From Musa acuminata AAA Group (taxonomy: Eukaryota > Streptophyta > Magnoliopsida > Zingiberales > Musaceae): a stretch of 64,000 nucleotides of DNA. Location of the stretch: contig NC_088348.1 in NCBI RefSeq assembly GCF_036884655.1, forward strand, positions 22,805,501-22,869,500. Reading direction: 5' to 3'. Below are positions 45,800-64,000 of the stretch, one piece after another. The position numbers were made by a program, and so were the translations under genes. The notes beneath the pieces are model-generated. The model did not search any database, was not told where the DNA came from, and saw only the letters and a list, made by a program, of their open reading frames with translations. The first letter of the stretch is position 1. Each line of letters begins with the position of its first letter.

Positions 45800-47055
45800 T
45801 GTTAAGATCAATACGGCAATAAGAAGGGAGGGAGGTGAATTAGTGCAGCGATAAAAATTACATTGATTTAAAAAAATTTATTTGATAAAATCATTTCGAC
45901 AAAGCCCGTATCGAGAAGTAATGAAAGTAATGACTTAGGTAAATGTAAAGTGTAGATTACAACTAAGTAATGAAAGAAAGTAGTAAGGAAAGAACACATC
46001 GGATTTATATTGGTTTGGTCATTGTGACCTACGTCCACTTCTGATTCCTCCTCCGTCGAGATTACCAGCATCCACTAATGGTACTTCCTTCAATAGGTGA
46101 AGATCAACCACCTTCTTACAAAGCTTTTTCCTTTTCATGGGTTTAGGAGATAATTCTTACAAGCCTCACACCTCTTCTTTAATGAATACAAAGCTAAAGA
46201 AAGAGGAGGACTCTTAGCACTTTTACAACACTTTTACACCCCAACACTTAAAAGATTTTTTCATACTTTTCTGCTCTTTTTGTTACCCTTCTATGTAGAA
46301 AGGAGTGGTGTATTTATAGGCCCTAAAGGTTTGAGAATTGGAGGCAAAAAGTGTCTCATCTCAGATTTCTAGAGTACTAGAGGTATCATCGCCTGACAGC
46401 ATTAACTGTCGACGGTACCACCATCCAAACCACTTGGGAGACTGAGCCTCAAGTGGTTCCACCGCCCACCCTGGGCGGTGCCATCGCCTGACAAGGCTCC
46501 AAGTGACCGAGTAGGCCTTCTATCCGGCCCAACTCAACCCTATTTTGAGCTCAGTTGGCCCCTAACTAAGTTAGTGGGATTACTCCCAATCCTAACTCAA
46601 TCTAAGTTCTAACTACGATAATCAAGGAATTAACTTAGCAATCTTTATCCGGTATATCAATTGTTCTTCTAGCGAAGTCTCAACAAACTTTCGGTGAACT
46701 TTCGGCACGCTTTTGGCGAACTCCCGATGAACTCTTAGCGAACTCCCCAATGAACTCTCGACGAGCTCCCGTTAAACTCTTGGTGAGCTTTTGGCAAACT
46801 CCCGATGAATTCTTGGCGAACTCCCGACGACTTCTCGATGAGCTCCCGATGAACTCTCGACGAGCTTCCGACACATCTTCCGAATCTTCATCATATCGTC
46901 TGATCTTTGACTCCAGCCCAATATATTCTTTATGTCTTATTCATTATCGTAGGTTTAATTCATTATCGTAGTTAAACCTACAACACTTATCTCAACATAT
47001 GGATTAAATTAATAATTTATCAATTAATTTAATCATCAAAATCCGACATTCAACA
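45800..47055 (-). repeat. 5' LTR of the outer minus-strand family C-like element
   Basis: 1256 bp from TGTTAAGATC (plus side) to CATTCAACA. The minus-strand TGGTATCA primer site lies at 45788-45797, two bases inside. A GGCGGTGCCATCGCC-like unit cluster is at 46380-46500. Confidence 0.84.
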
Positions 47056-48554
47056 TTGCCAAGCAATAAAAGAACCAATGGGTAATTGTGTCAGAGACAA
47101 CGCAAATGTAAAGTGACCCCCACCTCTCTCTCCTTATTCACAATAGCCACTCGACCCTTAATGGTGCTATCGTCTGTCACCACCAACATCGTTTGGCACC
47201 ATCAACTAGGACGTTAAAATTATCTTTTTGTTTTTTACTTTCATATTTTCGTTGATAAAACTGACGATATTAAAGTAAATAGACCTAAATATTTCACTTT
47301 CATAATCATAAAAATATCAATATAATTTTTTTAAAATATAAAGATTAAAATACTATAGTCAACTAAATACAGGGATAATAGAGCACCCCATAAAAAGTAA
47401 ATGATTGAAGCTTTTCAAGTAAATTGTCCAAGTCAGAATGCTTCAACAATTCATTAGATAAGCTTAAACATCAAATATAAACATCACACTTTCAAGAGGA
47501 TTTTAATAAGGATTCAGAATCTTAATAAATTTTATATCTAAAATATTCTGATAATTTATGAAACTTAATTAAGGTTTTTAAAATCTCAACATCTCTTTTT
47601 TTTTACGCCTAAAACATTTGTCTTCCTTTCTCAGAAAGCATACAAATTCTGAGCATGAAATGAAGATCTTCCCCAGAGATTTTTTTTATTTAATCCGTTA
47701 TCGAGCGAAGCTCGATACCTGCGATGACATCACGAGGCATTACTTCTGCTATAGCCAATAGGAAGTATGCTTGCTTGACTCATCTAATATTCTAATTGAT
47801 CTTGAATCTTGTAAATATAATGCCCAGAATGATCAGATTCTGAACACTGCCACACTGATGACTACAACGCTTCAAACTGAAAATACCAATCTTATGCTGA
47901 TCTAGTGGATCAAATTGACACTGCCACACAAAAGCCTGCCTGATGCAATCCTATTACTTATGATTAACGACACAAAAAGACTTGTGCTTCAGGAAATGGG
48001 GATGTCAATGATGAGACTTTTCCAGCTTCCTACTACAGTTTGTGCTGTGCTATTATTGCAGTCAACACAGATCTTTGCGCACAAATCCTGTTATTTGAGA
48101 GGGCCAAAGAAATAAATACAGCAATCAATTCATGGGACTGCATGTCAGTTCCATTTTAAAACACTACCATCCAAATAATCGACTTCCAGCCAAAATAACC
48201 CCACCAAAGCAAAGCCCCCAATATCTAGACGACAGTGGATGGCTGCTCTTCACACATTCCATGCATCCCCAAGCACACGATATTCTCCCTCAATTGGAGG
48301 ATAGTAAACCAGAAACGTGAGCAGCCAACTAGGAAACCCAAGTGGAACTCCTTCAAAGGCATCTGCATCAGTAGTAGATGGGAAGCAGACACACATCATG
48401 AAAAAAGACCTTCTGAAAGTTGGCATTGTTGGCCATGATGAATCACAATCCTTGTCATGGTATTCATGCTTGCGCTTATGTAGGAAGAGGACAAGATGAA
48501 AAACAGAAAGGTCACAAAGTGGCACGGTCAAGGGAGACTACCTCAGGCATGATA
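47056..48554. other. Flank and probable 3' UTR of the kinesin gene
   Basis: 47056-47690 is AT-rich without recognised features. The several hundred bases before 48554 are the probable 3' UTR of the minus-strand kinesin gene. I could not fix a polyadenylation site. Confidence 0.5.
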
Positions 48555-56039
<7,485 letters not shown>

Positions 56040-56530
56040 GTGGCGCTGGAAACGGCGTTGGGGCGCCAACTTCGCGAGCTTCACAGCACGGCGACCACCA
56101 CCAGCGATCTAAAAGACGAGCTAGATCTACCAAAAGCCCGGATCTCGAATGTCAATCATGGGAGCATCAAATTCAACGGAGATCCGATCAAAATACGAGG
56201 CAAATCTCGACGGGGACGGCCACAGAGGGATCGACGGATCGGAGGCTTCTTCACCAGATTCAGCATCCGATCCGAGAGGAACACCAGGGAGATTGGATGG
56301 AATGGAGTTAAGATCGGTCGATAACGAATTTGAGAACCCTAACCGAGGGAGCGTGAGAGGAAGAAGAGCGAGGCTTCGATCGCCGCCTGCGGAGGGGAGA
56401 AAACGAGGGTGTGTGCGAGAGGAGAGAGAAGGAAACGATGGAGGATGGGAGAGAGAGAGAGAGAGAGGGAGACGATTTAAATGGAAATTTTCTTTTCCGA
56501 ATATTAGAAATTTATATCGGCGACACATTT
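56040..56530 (-). promoter_or_regulatory. Kinesin 5' UTR and core promoter region
   Basis: On the minus strand a TTTAAAT box (about 56472-56479) is followed by a CT repeat of about eight units (56452-56467) and a pyrimidine-rich leader, the layout of plant core promoters with a Y patch. The start site near 56440 is inferred. The leader to the ATG would be about 400 nt. Open frames here have no family resemblance. Confidence 0.5.
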
Positions 56531-57480
56531 TTTACCAACCTATATCTACTCAATAATAAACCTGACTTCTGATTGGAACGACTAAAATCAAAATACAGCG
56601 ACCCCGCCAGCGGGGTCACCACCTCGGCAATCAGAATGAAGGTAAACAAGTGGATAAAGACAGAGAAATATTATGTTTCTCAAAATATCTTTGTTTCGAG
56701 ATAAAAAAACGCTTTTTATTGGACGCTGTAACAGTGTTCTTTACGTTACGTGAACTATTTGAAAACATTATTACAAGAGACATGGTGCTTTCGTGAAGCT
56801 ACAAAAAGCTCCCGGTTCTTCTACCCATCTCACGTCCATCTCAGACCACAGTACAATGAAAGATCTTTAAGGAAATAATTAGATGATGAGGGTAAAAAGA
56901 AGAAAATTTATAGGGATGTCTTCATTTTATTTGGTACCTTATTATTTGGGAAAATGATACTGTTTACCTTAATGAATCGTTAAATTTCTTATACACGTTT
57001 ATAACCCCCTTAAAACATTTCAATTTCTTGGGTTTTTGTCCTATTATTGCATGAGAGTGACTTCTGTGGAACATTGCCATGACAGATTGTACAAAGCAGG
57101 AAGACAGTGAAATGCTACTGCATGTCCAAAATTCTGGAGCAAAAATATTTTTGATGAGGTGGGAGAAGGCGCAACTACAAAACACAGTGACTCAGTGACT
57201 GCAAGCAACAAATAGTTTCATCCCATCTGTTTTAACATGGAGTAGGTAGGGGCCATCGGTCAAATCTTGCAAGGTAAGATTAAGCCCCTCAATTCCTTGA
57301 AGAACAAATTTCACTGAGGACAAAAAAAAAAAGAGTAGCAGTGCATGATGATTTGATCTCATTATTTGATTTGAGAGTCCAATCAAAGCATACTAGATTG
57401 AAGGCCATCCTAGTTAGGTGGCAAATCCCTTTCAGAAGTCATACTTTGAACATAATCTGTTTGCAAATAATTATTTAGGA
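56531..57480. other. Intergenic region, nothing recognised
   Basis: Sequence between the kinesin promoter and the TA-rich tract. No gene, RNA or repeat boundary was found. Confidence 0.5.
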
Positions 57481-57482
<2 letters not shown>

Positions 57483-57571
<89 letters not shown>

Positions 57572-57597
57572 TATATGTATATATGTGTATAGATAGA

Positions 57598-57628
<31 letters not shown>

Positions 57629-57957
57629 GTATATATATATGTATGTATATATATATACATATATGTATATGTATATATTTATACATATATATATACATAT
57701 ATATGTATATATATGTATACATATACATATATATAAATATATGTATACATATATATGTACACATATATATATGTGTACATATATATATGTGTACATATAT
57801 ATATATATATATACATATATATATGTATACATATATATATGTATATATATACATATGTATATATGTATATATGTATGTGTACATATATATATATATGTGT
57901 ACATATATATATATATGTGTATATATATAAATATGTGTATATATACATATATATAAA

Positions 57958-58036
<79 letters not shown>

Positions 58037-58037
58037 G
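57483..58037. repeat. Long TA-rich microsatellite with TATG/CATA interruptions
   Basis: About 550 bp. It begins with a nearly pure TA run of about 80 bp, then alternates TATATG, TACATA and GTGTACATATA words. The [10 protein letters not shown] frames on both strands are artefacts. The tract is self-complementary and may form cruciforms. Confidence 0.95.
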
Positions 58038-58053
58038 TACCACTGCGAATCAT

Positions 58054-58059
58054 TTTATT
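58054..58059 (-). terminator. Probable polyadenylation signal of the TCTP gene
   Basis: The minus strand reads AATAAA in TAATAAAATG, about 370 nt after the stop codon and just before the TA-rich tract. Confidence 0.55.
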
Positions 58060-58425
58060 AGGCTTCATCAAATATAAATGACAGTCACACAACAAATTGC
58101 CTTTGCACAAAATCTTCAAGCATCTGAAGTTCCCTGACATAACAAAAAGCAGCTTTCCTGCTCACAAACTGCACCACTGTTTAAACTGCAAACTAACACC
58201 ATAACAAAAAGCATAATCAGTAGTAAGAAGGTAAAACTGAAGAGAAGAGATCATTTAATCCTCACCCACTCAAATCCTCATTAAAATAATTGAATTCCAG
58301 GTATTCATTTACATCATATAGTGACAGCATCTTGACATTTAACCACGCACAAACATTAAGGCCTCTAAAAGCTCAGATATAAAACTAGACTATAGTTTGT
58401 TCTTAGCTCTGGCTTCATCATATCC

Positions 58426-59936
58426 TTAGCACTTGACCTCCTTTAGACCGACGGCAAGGTACAGAAATGTTGGATCGGTTGCACCCTCCTTGTAGTAAGC
58501 AAAGACCATGCTGCCGTTGTCGTGCAGACTTTCACCTACAAAACTGCCAGATAATTGCTTGTCAGGTGAAGGGAAATTTGAAATGTGACACAGATACAAA
58601 ATTTTAATTGAATTAAGCAATAATTACATGGCACAACAAAGATGATGAGCTTTAATTCTATTGCTAGAAGTCCTGTTTCCTATTAACTAACATCATTAAA
58701 GCTAGTAATGCTGATAAAAACAAGAAAATACAACACGGGCATCAGTTAGTGATGTGTATTATCAACAAGTAGTTAGACTCATTGAAAAGAGAAAACATAC
58801 GTGATTTCCTTGTTGAGTTTATGATTATGCAATCAAGAAGAAATCCAAATTCCTCCCAAGGTAGGAAAAACCTAGAAGGTTGTATTGAAATGACAAGCTT
58901 CACTGTTGGAAATAATGTTCATCTGAGAGGCATTGATGCCAATATGCAGCAAAAACCGCCCTCCCAACCAGAGAATAGATTGATGAAAAAACAACTTTTA
59001 AAAGTATTAAAAAAATACAAACAAACACCTATAAAAAAAAGAAAATTGACAAATAATACTAAGAAAAGGTATCCTTACAATTGTAGGTCACTGAGCATGG
59101 AAAGCAAAATTTTGGTAGCTTGTTCGATGTGCTTCTTAAATAACTCTTGCTTCTCTGCTTCCAATTTAGGCATCAATAGCTTGATATAGTGCTTCATATA
59201 TGTCACAAACTGCTTCTTGTTGAAAGAAGTTTGTCCCTGTCAATAACATGGCATAGCCAACAAATCTCCGTTAACACAAATTCATATGCACTTTTGAGAT
59301 AAGAACACTAATAAGCAATAGAGTGGATGCTTAACCTGAAGCCTGAATGTGTCAACAATATCGATGACCTTCACTACAGAATCATCGACACTTTCATCTT
59401 CTTCCCCACCTTCATCCGAAGGGTTAGCACCAATGTCTGCATCTATAGCTCCTTTAACCACCCACTACCAATAATCACAAAAGAAAATTTCATAATAGAC
59501 AATGCAAAAGTCTAGAAACTTTGCAGACTGTACATCACAGCTTGTTCCATAATAAAAGTATCTATGCTGGGAATACTTGAGCCATTTGATAGAATAAAAA
59601 CAAGAACATAAGGATACAGAATATAAAAGTTGAGTTATATAACAGCACGAGAACAGAAAAAAAAGCTGAATACGGTAATTAGTCTATTTTTAATTTCTTT
59701 GAACGGAAACGAGCCTGAATGAAGCTCATCACCTAAAGCCATATAAATTATCATCAATGCATCAATCAAATGCAAAATTCAAATATAAGCATCCACACGG
59801 TTATATCAAATAGAATGGTTAAAATTTGGGTCAAAGGATTAAGCAATCAAACGTGGACATATCTGCACATAGATGTATACAAATTAAACTATAAGGAATT
59901 TGGATTTCACCAATGGGTACTATGTTTCTTTGTGGA

Positions 59937-60024
<88 letters not shown>

Positions 60025-60656
60025 TTGAGGGTGACAACAAACAACAGATTAGATTAAAAAAGAAAGAAAGAGAGGAAGCAGATGGAATTCACCAGCTAAT
60101 TTTGAAGTACATGGCAACCAGCATTGGACATTGCCAGATCTACATAAACATGGATATATCAAAGAACTCAATGAGTGGAAAGGGTCGATGTAGCAACCTA
60201 AACCTACGACTCGACGAAACAACATGCAGTGGTACTCTTAATCTGTGGTCCCATAACCTCATAAGAGTATGTCGGTATGACATTAATGCCTAGTGTATCA
60301 TCAACACGATATGACAGCCGAAATTGGAGCTTTATCTCGAAACCATGAGTTAAACAGACATTGTTTGAGCTGTTAGCCCTATCTTCTAAACAGACAACGG
60401 CCCCAATTGAAGCGCAAGCACACAAATTAATGAGAACTACAAGTAGAAAACAAAAAAGGACAATTAGGTTGCTTGGAAGATCCCAAAAGACCGAGCTTTT
60501 CCTCAATTCGAAGGTAATTTTAACTGCAAGCTACAAATTTTCAACCGAAAAAAGGATTTACGATCATCATACAGACAATGACGCCAAAGAAGAGAGAGTA
60601 AAAGAAAACGAACTGTGATCGTGCGTACCTGTGAGCAAATCCTGGTATACCAACAT
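58426..60656 (-). CDS. TCTP: Translationally controlled tumor protein (TCTP), 5 exons, exon 2 aberrant
   Basis: TCTP is a small cytosolic protein that promotes growth and the cell cycle in plants and is linked to TOR and translation control. Exons (minus): 60656-60629, 59732-59674, 59464-59336, 59236-59079, 58543-58426. They total 492 nt, 163 codons plus stop, all junctions GT-AG and in phase. Plant TCTPs usually have 168. Visible landmarks: [13 protein letters not shown] (1-13), [11 protein letters not shown] signature region (about 39-49), [49 protein letters not shown], and the C-terminus [18 protein letters not shown]. Four exons look normal. Exon 2 reads [12 protein letters not shown], where the family has a tryptophan-containing LWEVEGK-type strand before WVV, so about ten residues are replaced by five. 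The gene may encode a variant protein or be an early pseudogene. Confidence 0.9.
59937..60019. repeat. GT/AT compound microsatellite in TCTP intron 1
   Basis: About nine GT units followed by about 31 AT units, inside the intron between exons 1 and 2. Confidence 0.93.
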
Positions 60657-60800
60657 GATTTCGAGGAGCAACAACACTGAAGAGGAGAAGGATGACTCAA
60701 TCGCGGTGCATGGAGCCGCTCAGCACAGGCATTATTTATTGACGTGGAGGATGTCCTTCTCTCGGCATCGATCTCCTTCGGCGGCCAGAACCCCGGTTGA
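60657..60800 (-). promoter_or_regulatory. TCTP core promoter and 5' UTR
   Basis: On the minus strand AATAAATAA (about 60731-60739) may be the TATA element about 75 bp before the ATG. CCACGTCA just upstream is an ACGT-core (bZIP-type) site, and TGAGTCA (about 60693-60699) lies in the leader. The leader contains CCTTCTCCTCTTC, a pyrimidine stretch. Functional roles are inference. Confidence 0.45.
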
Positions 60801-61190
60801 ACTAGATATCAATCTCGGACTGTCCGATCGTGATAATACACCGGGATGAACCAAACCGACGGCTAGATCGGCTTCAGAAGCGTAAACGTCTCGGAAATCT
60901 CGAATGGGGCGGGACGGCCAATCCAGGTAGATCCAACGGCCAATATATCGTCAAGTGAAGATCGAAGGGCCCTGATGCGCGTGCGCTACACGTATAATTC
61001 TGCTGTCCCACGGAATCAAAGTCCTCGGCTGGATTGACGGAGGAAAACACTTGCTCGATTCATTGGATGTTTGTGACCAAATCAATTACGGGTTTAATCG
61101 GTTTCTTTGGCTGGTGATGATGGCAACTTTAAATCCTCGTACCAATTTCTTGGTACTAGCACTGTGGCGGAAAAGAAAAGGTTAAAAGCC
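60801..61190. other. Upstream region of the TCTP gene, nothing coding
   Basis: Moderate-GC sequence with no open frame of interest. It probably holds distal promoter sequence. Confidence 0.4.
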
Positions 61191-63762
61191 CCGATACATA
61201 TATGGTTTGACAAGGCAAGCACATCAAGTTGGAAAATCTTCAAATAATATACGGAATATAAAAAAATATATCAGTTAAGAAAAATCATATCGATGTCAGA
61301 ATCAGCTTGACGTTCTCTAAACATAAGAGTACAAAAGTGTTTCGAGATAGTTTCGGAATGGATATGAGGTGACTCCGATGTGAAAGTATCGGGCTCTCTA
61401 GATGATACATACGTTAAAGACCAATATCAAGAAAAATTTCTTGATATGATCCCTTCGACACTCAAATTAATCACCGAGATTCTTTTTGGATATAAATTTT
61501 TCTTAGGAAGATTACATTTTATACTAGATCTTGGACGTGACAACTTGTAATTGCTCCAACGTCTCCCTTTTCATGTTTTGTGTATGTGAACGAAAGGAGA
61601 GAGATAGCTTTGAACGATCTATCTTAAATTTTTATCCATATGAGTAAATGGGCAGTGGCCTAGACCTTTCTTCTTCTATTATAGTTTACATATAGTGTTT
61701 ATAGTGCTTACATGTCAGATAATGATTGATCATTAATATATTCTCTATTAGCATCCAACAGAATTTTTTACGCTTAAATAAGAAGGTGTCTATTTAAAAT
61801 GGAGTAAAAGAATAGGTTCCTTTTATATATAGCATTGAAATTACAGCCATTGTATTCTTTTTTTGACATGAATATTTTTAGTTCGACGACATCCTACATA
61901 ATTTTAATGTTGATACTCACTCTCATTCATCATTTTTTTCATATGAGATATGTGACATAATATCAAAAAATTAGTTGAATTTATCTAAATTGTAATACTC
62001 CCTCGTAATAGTTGACTGCAAAGGTATATGATAGAAGGTTAGTTTTGAAAGCAAGTGATGAACGAGTCCTACGGTCTTAAACAAAAATGTATCACTCAAG
62101 CACTTCAACAAAGATAATAAAAAGATTTTTGTATAGTAAAATAAGAAAGATAATTACCGGTCTAATGTTGGATGCAAAGCTTCGCTATATATTGTAAGAG
62201 AATTAGACTATGTCTAAAATTTTCACTTAATGTCATTGATTAGTGCTCACATAGAGTAAAAAATATTGCTCTAAAAAGACTTTTATTTATTTGATCTGAT
62301 TATTTGTCAAAGGGATGAAGGCTTTTAGAGAAGTATAGCTTAGAGTCCATTAACTAAACAATTTAATCTAAAATCGTCTTAAGAATCATATATTTTAATT
62401 ACTGATAATATTATATGAAATTTCCTAATACTTCATCATATTTTTTTTATTATCAACTTCACTATCTTTTCGGTGAGTAGTATAGAGGTACAGTAATAAA
62501 TATTGCATATTTTGGTAATTGATCGACTAATACTTATATAAACTTGAGTCCTCGTACAGTCGATAAGATTAATATAAAATCCAATGATATACTCTCTCAT
62601 GACTTTTTAGCACTCTCAAAAAATCTTCAAAAGACCTTTGGTTATATTGCTCTATATTATCCTATTAACATATAAAGTATATCCGAATACATTCTTCTAT
62701 ACTGATATCTATTTATTGACCAATAAAAGACTCTTTATGGGAGACAAAGTTTTATGTATACTCAGGTGTTTAGTCCGAAGCACTTCCTCAAGAGTCCATG
62801 TTTTGAATTGTTTACTCATTAAAAATAGACTATATTTTCTTTGGTATATAGAGTCTCTCCTAGACCTAGAATTATATATATGTTCTTCTTTAATCAACTA
62901 TATCAAGGATTACGGGTCATTATATAATTTTCTCAATTCTAAATAAAAAGTTAGAATATAACTAGCTCACTTGGACTTCAACTTATAGTTGTGTAGCATT
63001 CACTAATTCAATTTTTCTTTTTAAAGCATTAACAATAGCATTGGCTCAATTGAATTTGTACTATATTATCATATCAAATTTTAATAGGTCATCGACCTAC
63101 TTTAAAGAAAGCTATTTTTTTAGTCAAATTTTAATAGGATGTCCCACCATTAGACCTACAAAGAGAGTTTTTTTTTAGTTAACAAATAGTTGGGATGATA
63201 TTGTACATCCTCAACATGTATAATGTCCCAATAAGATAGCGTCTCCACGCTCACAATGGGTAACTATCATTATTTCGTGTATTGAATATCGATACTAGAT
63301 GTTATTGAGCTTACATATCTAATATGTCATACGGTGACCTTCTACGTAATAATTCCTTTGATAATAAGGTAAGAAGCATCTATATAGAATTTAAAGGGTT
63401 TTTTATAATATAGTAATTTAAGTAATCGATTTTTTTAAAATTATACCCTTTTAAGTCTTGAAATGTCACTTTATACTTTTCTAACCAAAGATTGCTTTTT
63501 ATTTAGTAACTCCATAGAGATTTACCCTTCAAATACTCCAAAATGAAGTTATGAGAATATTTGACAAAACTTAGAAAGGTCTCGGTTCAAGCACCATCTT
63601 TATTATTCATTACTTTGCCACAACTTGTATATTTATGTCATCCATTTAAATTGACCTTCTACTAAGCCAGATTAGTTTCTAAATGATTCACTTAAATATT
63701 TGATATTGACAAACAAAAATATATTTACTCGATTACAAAACTAAATACTATTCAAGTATTAC
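61191..63762. other. AT-rich, probably decayed repeat sequence
   Basis: About 2.6 kb rich in TT and AA words with scattered stops in all frames. The longest frame is 102 codons (62638-62946, plus) and has no family resemblance. The C-poor composition suggests an old methylated transposon, but I can identify no domain or LTR pair. Confidence 0.4.
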
Positions 63763-64000
63763 TGTAACATCCTCATTTTTTAAAATTTATAAGGGTCTAT
63801 TTGTAAATATAGGAACCTAAATGTAAATATTAGAAATATAATATGATTTATGAAAGATTCTCATTTAAAGTAAAAAAAAAATAGACATGTGTCACTAGCT
63901 AACCTAATGGTGTCACCTAAGTTTGCTAAATTTATTTAAGGTAAGTATTCTAACCCCATCCCACATAATTCCTAATCTTTGTTTTCTTTTTAATTCTTCA
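63763..64000 (+). repeat. Possible LTR start, gypsy-like (incomplete)
   Basis: TGTAACATCCTCATTTTTT at 63763 resembles the LTR start of plant chromovirus-type gypsy elements. The window ends before any LTR end or primer site could confirm it. Confidence 0.3.

Larger units (their letters stand above)
45253..47055 (-). mobile_element. 5' end of a further minus-strand family C-like copia element
   Basis: The 5' LTR, primer site and first part of gag are present. Gag is cut at 45253 where the previous element's LTR starts, so that element was inserted into this one. The remainder was not found to the left. Confidence 0.85.

Noticed and set aside
1..47055. Integrated plant pararetrovirus
   Set aside because: All RT-bearing segments are bounded by LTRs or carry integrase in copia or gypsy order, which pararetroviruses lack.
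57410..58140. Frames of up to 196 codons reading IYIYIY on both strands
   Set aside because: They are direct translations of the TA microsatellite.
62638..62946. 102-codon frame in the AT-rich right end
   Set aside because: No motif, no splice context, and the composition is that of the surrounding AT-rich DNA.

Overview
The window is nuclear DNA of a flowering plant. It holds two intron-rich host genes, and most of the first 47 kb is LTR retrotransposons. The GC-rich first kinesin exon, the overall repeat style and the LTR families suggest a monocot, possibly Zingiberales (banana or ensete relatives). That placement is inference and weakly held. I recognise no tRNA, rRNA, CRISPR array or bacterial gene.

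1-19394 is a four-level nest of LTR retrotransposons. A minus-strand Ty1/copia element (gag plus 5' LTR at 18162-19394) is interrupted by a plus-strand Ty3/gypsy element (3' end 16803-18161). That gypsy element is interrupted by a plus-strand copia element called family A here (1-16802, its start outside the window). The family A element is itself interrupted inside its integrase by a second family A copy (4611-13053), which has a 5-bp target duplication, AGAAC. All coding regions carry stops or frameshifts. The family A leader carries a GC-rich block and an array of four stem-loops with an invariant loop.

19395-30885 is a mosaic: degraded family A-like LTR pieces, a complete 4.4-kb non-autonomous element with 381-bp LTRs and no gag or pol (21235-25670), and a gag-bearing copia element of a second family (family C, 26691-30527) that has lost its 3' LTR.

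30886-47055 is a second nest. A young non-autonomous family C element (32472-40927, TSD GTTTC, LTRs 2.2 kb) sits inside a minus-strand family C-like copia element that still shows protease, integrase, RT and RNase H (30886-45252). That element lies in the gag of a third, related minus-strand element (45253-47055).

48555-56039 (minus) is a kinesin-13 gene. Twelve coding exons join to an open frame of 787 residues. One intron carries a complete 528-bp TRIM element. 58426-60656 (minus) is a translationally controlled tumor protein (TCTP) gene. Its five exons join in frame to 163 residues, and the end of exon 2 does not match the family. A roughly 550-bp TA-rich microsatellite lies directly beyond its 3' end. 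From about 61.2 kb to the window end the DNA is AT-rich and probably old, decayed repeat.
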